Source: Ehretia macrophylla
Lineage: Eukaryota; Streptophyta; Magnoliopsida; Boraginales; Ehretiaceae
NCBI GenBank assembly: GCA_037974665.1
Contig: CM075771.1
Span: forward strand, 43,694,425-43,758,424
Length of the DNA: 64,000 bases
Direction of reading: 5' to 3'
A model generated the notes under the pieces. It was not told the DNA's origin, searched no databases, and was given only the letters and a program-made list of their open reading frames with translations. Positions 10,057 to 22,650 of the stretch are shown one piece after another (position 1 is the first letter of the stretch; each line of letters opens with the position of its first letter). Both the position numbers and the translations under genes were made by a program.

Positions 10057-13000
10057 TTCCAACGGTATATTGTGCGCCGCGTAACTCCTTACAGATCAAA
10101 AGTTATGAGCACCGGAGCGACGGAGACCTGGTTACAAGCCCTACGCCCTCTGTTTGGGTGCCCACCCTCTACATGAAGTGAAATTGTCTTGTTGAAGGTA
10201 TCATGTGATTTGGTAATAGAAATGTGATGAATTAGGTTGTCTTCCTTTTCGCTGCTCACGACGTACGATCTGAGATGAAAAAACAGCGCAAAAGAAGAAA
10301 AGTGTCCCAAAACATATGAAAATATTCAATTTTGGGCGCCGAAAATAGGTACAACCGAGCAGGCTAGGTGCCCCCATCGTAGAGCTCTCAAAGTGCTTTC
10401 CAACGGTATACTATGCGCCGTGTAACTCGTTATGGATCAAAAGTTATGGGCACCGGAGCGACGGATACTTGGTCACAAGCCCCACACCCTGTGTTTGCGG
10501 GACCCGCCTCTACGTGAAGTGAAATTGTCTTGCCCAACGTGTCATGTGATTCGGTAATAGAAATGTGATGGTTTAGCTTGTCGTCCTTTTCGAGGCTCAC
10601 GACGTACGATCCGAGACGAAAAAACAGCGCAAAAGAAGAAAAGTGTCCCAAAATTGAAGAAAATGTTCGATTTTGGGCTCTGAAAATAGGCACAACAGAG
10701 CAAGCTTGGTGCCCTCGTCGTAGAGCACTCGGAGAGCTTTCCAACGGTATGCTATGCGCCGCGTAACTCCTTACGGATCAAAAGTTACGAGAAGCGGAGC
10801 GACGGATCCCTGGTCATAAGCCCCACGCCCTCTGTTTGTAGGCCCTGCCTCTACGTGAAGTGAAGTTGTCTTGCCCAAGGTGCCGTGTGATTCGGTAATA
10901 GAAATGTGATGGATTAGGTTGTCGTCCTTTTCGCGGCTCACGACGTACGATCCGAGATGAAAAAACAACGCAAAAGAAGAAACGTTTCTCGAAATGGATG
11001 AAAATGTTCAATTTTTGGCTCCGAAAACAGGCACAGCCGAGCAAACTGGGTACCCCCGTCGTAAAGCTCTCAGAGAGCTTTCCAACGGTATGTTGTGCGC
11101 CACGTAACTCTTTACGGATCAAAAGTTATGAGCACCAGAGTGACGGATACTTGGTCACAAGCCCCACACCCGCTGTTTGCGGGCCCAGCCTCCATGTGAA
11201 GTAAAGTTGTCTTGCCAAAGGTGCCTTCGGATTTGGTAATAGAAATGTGATGGATTAGGTTGTCGTCCTTTTCGCGGCTCACGACGTACGATCTGGGACG
11301 GAAAAACTGCGCAAAAGAAGAAAAATATCCTAAAACTGATGAAAATGTTCAATTTTGGGCTTTGAAAATAGGCGCAGCCGAGCAAGCATGTTGCACCTGT
11401 CGTAGAACTCTCGGAGAGCTTTCCAACGGTATGCTGTGCGCCGCGTAACTCCTTACGCATCAAAAGTTATGGGCACCGGAGCGACGGATACCTGGTCATA
11501 AGCCCCACGCCCTCTGTTTGCAGGCCCTGCCTCTACGTGAAGTGAAATTGTCTTGCCCAGGGTGCCGTCTGATTCGGTAATAGAAATATGATAGATTAGG
11601 TTGTCGTCCTTTTCACGGCTCACGACGTACGATTCGTGACGAAAAAACAATGCAAAAGAAGAAAAGTGTCCAGAAACTGATGAAAACGTTCAATTTTTGG
11701 CTCCGAAAACATACGCAGCCGAGCAAGATGCGTGCCCCCATCATAAAGCTCTCAGAGAGCTTTCCAACGGTATGTTGTACGCTGCGTAACTCCTTACGGA
11801 TCAAAAGTTATGGGCACCGGAGTGACGAATACCTGGTCATAAGCCTAACGCCCTTTGATTGCGAGCCCAGCCTCTACGTGAAGTAAAGTTGTCTTGACCA
11901 ATGTGCCGTGGGATTCGGTAATAAAAATGTGATGGATTAGGTTGTCGTCCTTTTTGCGAATCACGACGTATGATCCGGGAAGAAAAAACAGCGCAAAAGA
12001 AAAAAAAATATCCCAAAACTGATGAAAACGTTCGATTTCGGGTTCCAAAAATAGGCGCAGCCGAGCAAGCTGAGTGCCTCCGTCGTAGAGCTCTCGGAGA
12101 GCTTTCCAACGGTATGCTGTGCGCCGCATAACGCCTTACGCATCAAAAGTTATAAGCACCAAAGCAATGGATACCAGGTCATAAGCCCTAGACCCTTTGT
12201 TTGCGGGCCCTGCCTCTACGTGAAGTGAAGATGTCTAGCCCAAGGTGTCGTGTGATTCGGTAATAGAAATGTGATGGATTAGGTTGTCGTCCTTTTTGCG
12301 GCTCACAACGTTCAATCCGGCATGAAAAACAGCGCAAAAGAAGAAAAATGTCCCGAAACTGATGAAAACGTTCAATTTTGGGCTCCGAAAATAGGCGCAG
12401 CCGAGCAAGCTGGATTCCCCCGTCGTAAAGATCTTGGAGAGCTTTCCAACAGTATGTTGTGTGCCACGTAACTCCTTACGGATAAAAAGTTATGAGCATC
12501 GGATTGACAGATACCTGGTCACAAGCCCCACGCCCTCTGTTTGCGGGCCCAGCCTCTTCGTGAAGTGAAGTTGTCTTGCCCAAGGTGCCATGGAATTCGA
12601 TAATAGAAATGTGGTGGATTAGGTTGTCGTCCATTTCGCGGCTCACGACGTACGATCCGAGATGGAAAAACTTCGCAAAAGAAGAAAAGTGACCCGAAAC
12701 TGATGAAAATGTTAGATTTTGGGCTCCGAAATCAGGTGCAGCAGAACAAGCTTGATGCCCTTGTAGTAGAGCTCTCGGAGAGCTTTCCAACAGTATGCTG
12801 TGCGCCGCGTAACTCCTTACGCATCAAAAGTTATGAGCACCAGAGTATCGGATACATGGTTATAAGCCCCAGACCCTCTGTTTGCGGGCCCTGCCTCTAC
12901 ATGGAGTGAAGTTTTCTTGCGCAAGGTGCCGTGTGATTCGGTAATAGAAATGTGATGGATTAGGTTGTCATCCTTTTCGCGGCTCACGACGTTCAATCCA

Positions 13001-16000
13001 GGATGAAAAACAGCGTAAAAGAAGAAAAGTGTCCCGAAACTGATGAAAACGCTCAATTTTGGGCTCCGAAAATAGTCGCAGCTGAGCAAGCTGGGTGTCC
13101 CTGTCGTAAAGCTCTCAGAGAGCTTTCCAACGGTATGTTGTGCGCCACGTAACTCTTTACGGATCCAAAGTTATGGGCACCGGAGCGACGGATACCTGGT
13201 CACAAGCCCTACGCCCTCTGTTTGCGGGCCCTGCCTCTACGTGAAGTGAAGTTGTCTTGTCCAAGGTGACGTGTGATTCGTTAATAGATACGTGATGGAT
13301 TAGGTTGTCGTCCTTTTCACAGCTCACGACGTACGATCCGGGATGAAAAACAGCGCAAAAGAAGAAAAGTGTCCCAAAACTGATGAAATTGTTCGATTTT
13401 GGACTCCGAAAATAGGCGCAGCTGAGCAAGCTTGGTGCCCCAGTCGTAGAGCTCTCGGGGAGCTTTCCAACGGTATGCTGTGCGCCGCGTAACTCCTTAC
13501 GGATAGAAAGTTATTGGCACCGGAGCGACGAATACCTGGTCACAAGCCCTATGCCCTCGGTTTGCAGGCCCAGCCTCTACGTGAGGTGAAGTTGTCTTAC
13601 CCAAGGTGCCATGGGATTCGGTAATAAAAATGTGATGGATTAGGTTGTTGTACTTTTCGCAGCTCACAACGTACGATCCGGGACGAAAAAACATCGCAAA
13701 AGAATAAAAGTGTCCCAAACTGATGAAATGTACTATTTCGGGTTCTGAAAATAGGCACAGTCGAGCAAGCTTGGTTCCCCCATCGTAGAGCTCTCGAAGG
13801 GCTTTCCAATGGTATGTTGTGCGTCGCGTAACTCCTTATGGATGAAAAGTTACGAGCACTGGAGCGACGGATACCTGGGCATAATCCCCAGACCCTCTAT
13901 TTGCGGACCCTGCCTCTATGTGAAGTGAAGCTGTTTTGCCTAAGGTCCCGTGTGATTCGGTTATAGAAATGTGATGGATTAGGTTGTCGTCCTTTTCACA
14001 GCTCACGACGTACGATCCGGGACGAAAAAACACTTCAAAAGAAGAAAAATATTCCAAAATTGATGAAAACGTTCGATTTTGGTCTCCAAAAGTAGGCGCA
14101 GTCGAGCAAGCTTGGTGCTCCCATCGTAGAGCTCTCGGAGAGCTTTCCAACGGTATGCTATGCGCCACGTAACTCCTTACGGATGGAAAGTTATGGGCAC
14201 CAGAGCGACGGATACCTGGTCATAAGCCCGACGCCCTCTGTTTTCGGGCCCTGCCTCTACGTGAAGTGAAGTTGTCTTGCCCAGGGTGCCGTGTGATTCG
14301 ATAATAGAAATGTTATTGATTAGGTTGTCGTCCTTTTCGTGGCTCACGACGTACTATCCGGAACGAAAAAACAGCGCAAAAGAATAAAAGTGTCCCAAAA
14401 CTGATAAAAAAGTTCAATTTTGGGCTCCGAAAATAGGCGCAGTCGAGCAAGCAAGGTGCCCTAGTCGTAGAGCTCTCGGAGAGCTTTCCAACGGTATGCT
14501 GTGCGCTGCGAAACTCCTTATGGATCAAATGTTATGAGCACCGGAGCGACGGATAGCCAGACATAAGCCCCACACCCTCTGTTTGCGGGCTGTGCTTGTA
14601 TGTGAAGTGAAGTTGTCTTGCCCAAGGTGCCGTGTGATTCGGTAATAGAAATGTGATGGATTAGGTTGTTGTCCTTTTCGCGGCTCATGACGTACGATCC
14701 GGGACAGAAAAACAGCGCAAAAGAAGAAAAGTGTCCCGAATTAAAGAAAACGTTCGATTTTGGGCTCCGAAAATAGGTGCAGTCAAGGAACCCTAGTGTC
14801 CTCGCCGTAGAGCTCTAAGAGAGCTTTCCAACGGTATACTGTGCGCCGCGTAACTCCTTACGGATCAAAAGTTATGATCCCCGGAGCGACAGAGACCTGG
14901 TCACAAGCCCTACGCCCTCTGTTTGCGTTCTCAGCCTCTACGTGAAGTGAAATTGTCTTACCCAAGGTGCCGTGTGATTCTGTAATAGAAATGTGATGGA
15001 TTAGGTTGTCGTCTTTTTGCGGCTCACGATGTACGATCCGAGATGAAAAAACTTTGCAAAAGAAGAAAAGTGTCCCCAAACTTATTAAAATGTTCGATTT
15101 TCGGCTCTGAAAAGAGGCGCAATAGAGGAGGCTAGGTGCCCCCATCGTAGAGCTTTCAAAGTGCTTTCCAACGGTATGCTGTGCATCGCGTAACTCTTTA
15201 CAGATCAAAAGTTATGGGCACCGGAGCGACAGATACCTGGTCACAAGCCCCACGCCCTCTGTTTGCGGGCCCTACCTCAACGTGAAGTGAAGTTGTCTTG
15301 CCCAAGGTGCCGTGTGATTCGGTAATAGAAATGTGATGGTTTAGGTTGTCGTCCTTTTCACGGCTCACGACCTACGATCCCGGACAAAAAAATAATGCAA
15401 AAGAAGAAAAATTTCCAAAAACTTATGAAAACGTTTGATTTTCGCCTCTGAAAACAAGCGCAGCAGAACAAGCTTGGTGCCCTCGTCGTAGAGCTCTCAG
15501 AGAGCTTTCCAACGGTATGCTATGCGCCACGTAACTCCTTACGGATCAAAAGTTATGAGCACCGGAGTGACGGATACCTGGTCACAAGCCCCACGCCCTT
15601 TGTTTGCGGGCCCTGCCTCTACGTGAAGTGAAGTTGTCTTGCCCAAGGTACCATGTGATTCGGTAATAGAAATGTGATGGATTAGGTTGTCGTCCTTTTC
15701 GCGGCTCACGACGTACGATCCGGGATGGAAAAATAGCGCAAAAGAAGAAAAGTGTCCCGAAACTGATGAAAACGTTCAATTTTGGGCTCCGAAAATAGGC
15801 GCAGTCGAGCAAGCTTGGTGCCCCCATCGTAGAGCTCTCGGAGTGTTTTCCAATGGTATGCTGTGCGCCGCGTAACTCCTTACGGATCAAAAGTTATGAG
15901 CACCGTAGCGACGGAGACCTAGTCACAAGCCCCCATACCCTCTGTTTGCGTGCCCAGCCTCTACGTGAAGAGAAATTGTCATGCCTAAGGTGCCGTGTGA

Positions 16001-16845
16001 TTCTGTAATAGAAATGTGATGGATTAGGTTGTCGTCCTTTTCACGGCTCATGACGTACGATCCAGGATGAAAAAACAACGGAAAAGAAAAAAACTGTCCC
16101 AAAACTTTTGAAAATGTTCGATTTTGGGTTCCGAAAACAGGCGCAACCGAGCAGGCTTGGTGCCCCCATCGTAGAGCTCGCAAAGTGCTTTCCAACGGTA
16201 TGCTGTGCGCCACGTAACTCGTTATGGATCAAAAGTTTTGGGCACCGGAGCGACGGATACCTAGTCACAAGCCCTATGCCCTCTGTATGCGAGCCCTGCC
16301 TTTACGTGAAGAGAAATTGTCTTTCCCAAGGTGCCGTGTGATTCAGTAATAGTAATGTGATGGATTAGGTTGTCATCTGATTCGTGGCTCACGACGTACG
16401 ATCTGGGATGAAAAAACAGCGGAAAAGAAGAAAGTGTCCCAAAACTTTTGAAAATGTTCAATTTTTGGTTCCGAAAATAGGTGCAACCAAGCAGGCTTAG
16501 TTACCCCATCGTAGAGCTCTCAAAGTGCTTTCCAACGGTATTCTATGCGCCGCGTAACTCGTTATGGATCAAAAGTTTTGCGCACCGGAGCGACGGATAC
16601 CTAGTCACAAGCCCCATGCCCTCTGTATGCGAGCCCTGCCTCTACGTGAAGTGAAATTGTCTTGCCCAAGGTGCCCCGTGATTCAATAATAGAAATGTGA
16701 TGGTTTAGGTTGTCGCCCTTTTCGCAGCTCACGACGTACGATCCGGGACCCAAAAACAGCGCAAAAGAAGAAAAGTGTCCCGAAACTGATGAAAACGTTT
16801 GATTTTGGGCTCCGAAAACAGGCGCAGTCAAGCAAGCTTGGTGCC

Positions 16846-19800
16846 TGTGAGGCCCGACCCCGATTTGCATGCAAAACCTAGCTTCGTGAGCCCTAACCTA
16901 GATTTGCGTGCCGTGACCTAGGTTTAATAATTGTGTTCATTTTATATGCCATGCATTAAATTACGTGCATTCATTTAGGATTGCATGCATTTACTTGAAA
17001 AATGTTCGTTCATCTCGTAGTTCGTGTCCTACCTCATAGTGCGTGCCTTAGACCTAGGAAAGCGTGCCTTCACGCTAATCAAGAAAGCTTCTTTCACGGA
17101 GCACTAGACTATTAAACAATCCTACAAAATCCATTATCAATATAATAATCTCAATTCAACTCACTAGAAGACAAAAAATGCACCAAACACTAAACATTCT
17201 TCATTCTTTATTCCTTATTCTTTTTGCATTTTCAAGACACAATTAAATAATGATCAAAAGTTGACAAAATTCAGCAATTCTAGTAGCCTTGGCCGACCAC
17301 TAGGTAGAGTTTTGCATGCATGTTTAATTTAAATTCATTCCTAGACACATTATGACATTCTATGACACAAAGGCATTAAAAATTGCTCAAAAATCCTACC
17401 ATTTGCACATTATTTTCGGCCACATCATCCTTGCCCATCCTAGGAAATTCAAAATACCACATTGAAGACACAAAATGCTGAATTTGGCTGCCCAAGGCCG
17501 ACATGCTCCTCAAAAAAATTGCAAGGCCTTCATTTGTTGTCATTTCTTCATTCTCTTTCATTCTTCTTTCACTTCCCTCTCATTTCTCTCTCTCTCTCGG
17601 CCCTAGCTGCACATTACTACCTCCATAGCTTCTCTTCCTCACAACATAGTTAATCAAGTCAAGCAACCATCAAGAAAGTCGAAGCAAGCTAGCTAGAGTT
17701 CAAAAATTCTCATGCATGTGCTTCGAAGACTTCTAATCGGCCTAGGTGAGCTTCTTGACATCCATTTGTTTTCTTCATGCTTTAACCTCATGCATGTGCT
17801 AAGAGATTGATCACTAAGCTAGGAAAAATAGAGAAAAGCTAGTTGGGTTGTCGCCTAAGCAAGGAGAGGGAGAAGGTTGTGCTTCAACAAAGGTTTTTGA
17901 GCAACTTGTGGTTGATTGCTAAGGTGAGGGTTAAAACCTTTTGAAAACTCTTCAAAAATTCACATGCATGCTCATAAATGTATGTATTTTCTTCTGTACT
18001 TGAGCTATATGGCCGTTCATAAGCTTAAACAACCATGCATGGCAAGATCTTGGCTTGAAAATGATGCTAGGTGAAGTCGAAATTGTTGACAGCTCTCTGA
18101 CCAGTCTGTTCGAGGTAAGTTTAGCTATGAATATGATGTTAAAAATTCTTAAAAATTGGTAGGTGACTATTTTGGACAGTTTTGAACATTTTTCCCAGAA
18201 ATAGGCCGAGGCTAATTTTGAATCTAAAGTCCTCAAAATGGCAAATCTTTAAAATGTGACCAAATCTGAAAATCTGGAAAAATGAAGCAGGTTTTGGCAG
18301 ATGCACTGATCTTGTGGAACGAACCATATTTGACTCAGTAAATGATGTCCAAAATGCATGAAATTTGGTGTGTTTCTATATTTTTCAGTTCTGGACAATT
18401 TTGTCAGAAATGGACCAAAGCTACAACTGACCCTAAAGACCTCAAAAACGTCAATCTATGAAAAGTGTGCAAATCTGGACAGTTTTGTGCTATCTCACTG
18501 TTTCGGCTATAACTAATGATTCCGAACTCCAATTGATGCAAGGTTTCTTTCTGATTTTAGTTAACTTCTTAAGCTTTAATTTGAAATCTTATTCACTGAA
18601 TTTGGAGATTTTTTGATTATCCTACTGATTGTGAGAAAACAGCCTATTGCAGTAAGGGTTTCACTTAGTATTATGCTTAGAAAAATGGTTGTGGCTTCTC
18701 TTGTTGAATTAAATGCTTGGGATTGTAGCTTCAGGATGTTGTGTGGACTGTTTTGAATGTTTGAAGATGTTGAATTAAATGATGCATGGTTTGAGGTTGA
18801 CTTTGAGTTGGGTTGAGGCTCAAATTGCATGAATATATATACTTGAAATGGAAACCCTAATGACTAGGTAGCTTTGCTAAGTATTGATCGTTTGGATATT
18901 GTATGGGAATTATATGCTTAGTGGGCTGCCCGTAAATGTTTTATAACTTCAAATGTGAATTTGACCATTGCATGTTGTCAAATAAGTTTTTCTTGCACCC
19001 GAACCCATGATTGATGTCATTGCATGTTGAATAATCATATCACTTGATCACGTGGGCTTCTTAATGAGTTATATGGCCTGTTTTACATGTGTTACATGGC
19101 TGCCAGTTTAATTTTAATATAACTCTATATGCCTTTCAAGTGAAGTTTCCTGTCTTATCGTGCCCTGCTTGTTTACCTGTCAATGTGCAATCTTATGACT
19201 GTCCGGAGGCAACCTACTTTGTTGTCCTCCTACTGTGATATATTACCTATCATGAATGTGCATTGCATACAAGGTTGCAACCTTTCCTGTTGGCATGGTA
19301 GCGATCACGCACACCAGGCGCCATCGGGCTGCCGGTGCACCCATGACTACCATGGTCCCATTCCCTCTCTCGCTTGGGGGACTAGACTTCCTCGGAGAGT
19401 TGGGTCGTAGGATTTCAGGGTACATCCGGAGTACACCCACGTGGCGTGTTTGGGGGATGATTTGTAGTCGGCCGCAACAACTGATCCTGGAACTGATCTG
19501 AGAGCAAAAGCTCACTGTATCCTTTTTTTACTACGTGTATAAGTACTCTCGCTTGGTTCCTAGAGAACCTCGGGGAGGAAAAACCGGTATTCCTGTTTCT
19601 GTACCTATATTTCTGTTGTGTTCATGCTTGCAAAAAGGATTTTCATAAGTTGAACTGGAAAATGAGTTTCAAAACTTATTTCTCGTTCCCCCTCACTGAG
19701 TTCATAAGGACTTACCCTCTTTTATCATCTCAAGTGAAGAAGATCCAGAACAGGTACTCGAGGACGGTGTGCCTAATGATGAACCTCTGGAGTGACTGCC

Positions 19801-20431
19801 TGTCATTGTTTGTTTTGCTTGAATGTGACTACTTGTGAACTTTATGTTACTTGAAGACAATTTCCTTTTATGTTGCTCGATGTCATGATGTAAAAGATCT
19901 CCGTTGTAATTTGGGGTCTAATTTTGGTTTGTACTTATATTAAGTAGACTGATGCTAGACATGACACTACTATGATCGTTTTGCTTTATTACCGCTAGTA
20001 TCTATCTTAGGTTATGACGTTTTAGTTAAGAACTAAGTCAATGAACATATTCAATCTTAATAGGTACTTGCTATTGAGCTAAGATCAACAGGTATATTTG
20101 TAACGAGGACAAATAAACAAACGAGACATAGTATCATGCTAGGTTATAAATCAAACGGGATGTCGAAATAACCAATAGGCAATTCAATTGATGGTAAACT
20201 AGTAATCTTAGTTGGAAATGAATTTGAGATGGTAAGTTTTGAGGCGTTTAGAGAATTAGGTTAAACCAAAGGGCCAATTACAGCCGTTATGCTGCCGATT
20301 TTCTGAAAAAAACTTTGGAGTTTAGGCTAAATCATTAGGTGTTAATCTTCATAAATAGCTAAGTACGTGATATTACTTGAATGTTAGTTCGCACCTTAAT
20401 CTAACCTTATAGACCAGGTTGGGGCGTGACA
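16846..20431 (+). mobile_element. Solo LTR C, same chromovirus family (fossil)
   Basis: 3586 bp, starting TGTGAGGCCCGACCC and ending GGTTGGGGCGTGACA, flanked by GTGCC on both sides (16841-16845 and 20432-20436). It has the family CT tract (17540-17598), the palindrome at 19271-19284, a TATA-like TATAAGTA near 19538 and the stem-loop near 19894-19919. It is the most diverged of the plus-oriented copies by eye. No coding interior remains, and open frames inside it are not supported as genes. Confidence 0.94.
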
Positions 20432-21429
20432 GTGCCCCCGTCGTAGAGCTCTCGGAGAGCTTTCCAACAGTACGTTGTGCGCCGCGTAACTCCTTACGAA
20501 TCAAAAGCTATGGGCACCGGAGCGACGGATACCTGGTCATAAGCCCCACACCCTCTGTTTGTGGGCCCTACTTCTACGTGAAGTGAAGTTTTCTTGCCCA
20601 AGGTGCCGTGTGGTTCAGAAATAGAAATGTGATGGATTAGGTTGTTGTCCTTTTCGTGGCTCACGATGTATGATCCGGGAAAACAGTGCAAAAAAAGAAA
20701 AGTGTCCTAAATTTGATGAAAACATTCGATTTTGGGCTTCGAAAATAGGCGCAGCCGAGCAAGCTTGGCGCCCCAGTCCTAGAGCTCTCGGAGAGCTTTC
20801 CAACGATATGCTGTGTGCACGTAACTCTTTACGGATCAAAAGTTATGAGCACCGGAGTGACAGATACCTGGTCATAAGCCCCACACCCTCAGTTTGCGGG
20901 CCCTGCTTCTATGTGAAGAGAAGTTGTCTTGCTCAAGGTGCTGTGTGATTCATAAATTGAAATGTGATGGATTAGGTTGTCGTCCTTTTCGCGGCTCACG
21001 ACGTACGATCCAGGACGAAAAAAGTGTGCAAAACAAGAAAAGTATCCTAAAATTGATGAAAATGTTCAATTTTGGGCTCTGAAAATAGGCGCAGCCTAAC
21101 AAGCTTGGTGCCCCCATCGTACAGCTCTCGGAGAGCTTTCCAATGGTATGATATGCGCTGCGTAACTCCTTACGGATCAATGGTTATGAGCACCGAAGCG
21201 ACGGATACCTGGTCATAAGCCCCAAACCCTCAGTTTGCGGGTCTTGCCTCTATGTCAAGTGAAGTTGTCTGGCCCAAGGTGCCGTGTGATTCGGTAATAG
21301 AAATGTGATGGTTTAGGTTGTCGTCCTTTTCACGGCTCACGACGTACGATTCGGGACGAAAAAATAGCGCAAATGAAGAAAAGTGTCCCGAAATTGATGA
21401 AAACTTTCAATTTTCGACTCTGAAATAGG

Positions 21430-22650
21430 CGCAGTCGAGCAAGGTTAGTGCCCCCGTCGTAGAGCTCTCGGCGAGCTTTCCAACGGTATGCTGTGCACTG
21501 CGTAACTCCTTACGGATCAAAAGTTATGAGCACCAGAGCGACGGAGACCTGGTCAAAAGCCCCACGCCCTCTGTTTGTGTGTCCAGCCTCTACGTGAAGT
21601 GAAATTGTCTTGCCCAAGGTGCTGTGTGATTTGGTAATAGAAATGTGATGGATTAGGTTGTCGTCCTTTTCGCGGCTCACGACGTACGATCCGGGAAGAA
21701 AAAACAGCGCAAAAGAAGAAAAGTGTCCCAAAACTTATGAAAATGTTCGATTTTGGGCTCAGAAAATAGGTGCAACCAAGCAGGCTAGGTGCCCCCATCG
21801 TAGGGCTCTCCAAGTGCTCTCTAACTCGTTACGGATCAAAAGTTATGGGCACCGGAGCGACGAATACGTGGTTACAAGCCCAACGCCCTCTGTTTGCGGG
21901 CCCTACCTCTACGTGAAGTGAAGTTGTCTTGCCCAAGGTGTCGTGTGATTTGATAATAGAAATGTGATAGATTATGTTGTTGTCCTTTTTGCGGCTCACG
22001 ACGTACAATACGGGACAAAAAAATAGCAAAAAATAAGAAAAGTATCCCAAAACTGATGAAAACATTCGATTTTGGTCTTCAAAAATAGGCGCAACCGAAC
22101 AATCTGGGTACCCCCGTCGTAGAGCTCTCGGAGAGCTTTCCAACAGTATGTTGTGCGCCTCTTAACTCCTTACGGATCAAAAGTTATGAGCACCGGAGCG
22201 ACGGATACCTGGTCATAAGCCCCATGCCCTCTGTTCGCGGGCCTTGCCTCTACGTGAAGTAAAGTTGTCATGCCCAAGGTGTCGTGTGATTCGGTAATAG
22301 AAATGTGATGGATTAAATTGTCATCCTTTTCGCAGCTCACGACGTACGATTCGGGACGGAAAAAAAGCGTAAAAAAAGAAAAGTGTCCCAAAACTTATGA
22401 AATTATTCGATTATGGGCTCCGAAAATAGGCGCAATCGAGTAGGTTAGTGCCCCCGTCGTAGAGCTCTCGGCGAGCTTTCCAACGGTATGCTGTGCACTG
22501 CATAACTCCATACGGATAAAAAGTTATGAGCACCGGAGCGACAGAGACCTAGTCAAAAGCCCCACGCCCTCTGTTTGCGTGTCCAGCCTCTAAGTGAAGT
22601 GAAATTGTCTTGCCCAAGGTGCTGTGTGATTTGGTAATAGAAATGTGATA
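21430..22650 (+). repeat. Recent local duplication of about three monomers
   Basis: Stretches near 21430-21650 and 22430-22650 share private variants: CTCGGCGAGC in the dyad, GTGCACTGC, GTCAAAAGCC and GTGTCCAGCC, and GCTGTGTGATTTGG. The offset is about 1.0 kb, slightly under three monomers because one intervening monomer is short. This fits an unequal exchange too recent to have been blurred. Confidence 0.75.

Larger units (their letters stand above)
9783..10121 (+). repeat. Representative satellite monomer (339 bp)
   Basis: Counted from GGATACCTGG as position 1: a GC-rich first third; AAGGT at 74-78 (target of A and E); the hexamer palindrome CGTACG near 143; an A-tract-rich segment at about 157-223; CGCAG at 228-232 (target of F, and one base off that of D); GTGCC at 245-249 (target of C); the AGCTCTCGGAGAGCT dyad at 260-274; TAACT at 300-304 (target of B); then a CAAAAGTTATG run leading into the next copy. 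The closing segment (GAGCTTTCCAACG...CAAAAGTTATG) resembles a phrase common in plant LTRs, which hints at a retrotransposon origin. Confidence 0.9.
9402..16845 (+). repeat. Satellite block 3 (about 22 monomers)
   Basis: Uninterrupted head-to-tail array with 339-341 bp spacing. G-type monomers start near 10122, 14890 and 15912, spaced by 14 and 3 monomers. A variant with CGGTTTGC...GGGATTCGGTAATAAAAATG marks the monomers near 11860 and 13560. The block ends at GTGCC (16841-16845), the target of solo LTR C. No gene, RNA gene or other element is seen. Confidence 0.96.

Noticed and set aside
9783-10121. Monomer as an internal dimer of two 170-bp halves
   Set aside because: I compared the halves by eye and found only short chance matches (for example around GGTGCC), no convincing alignment.
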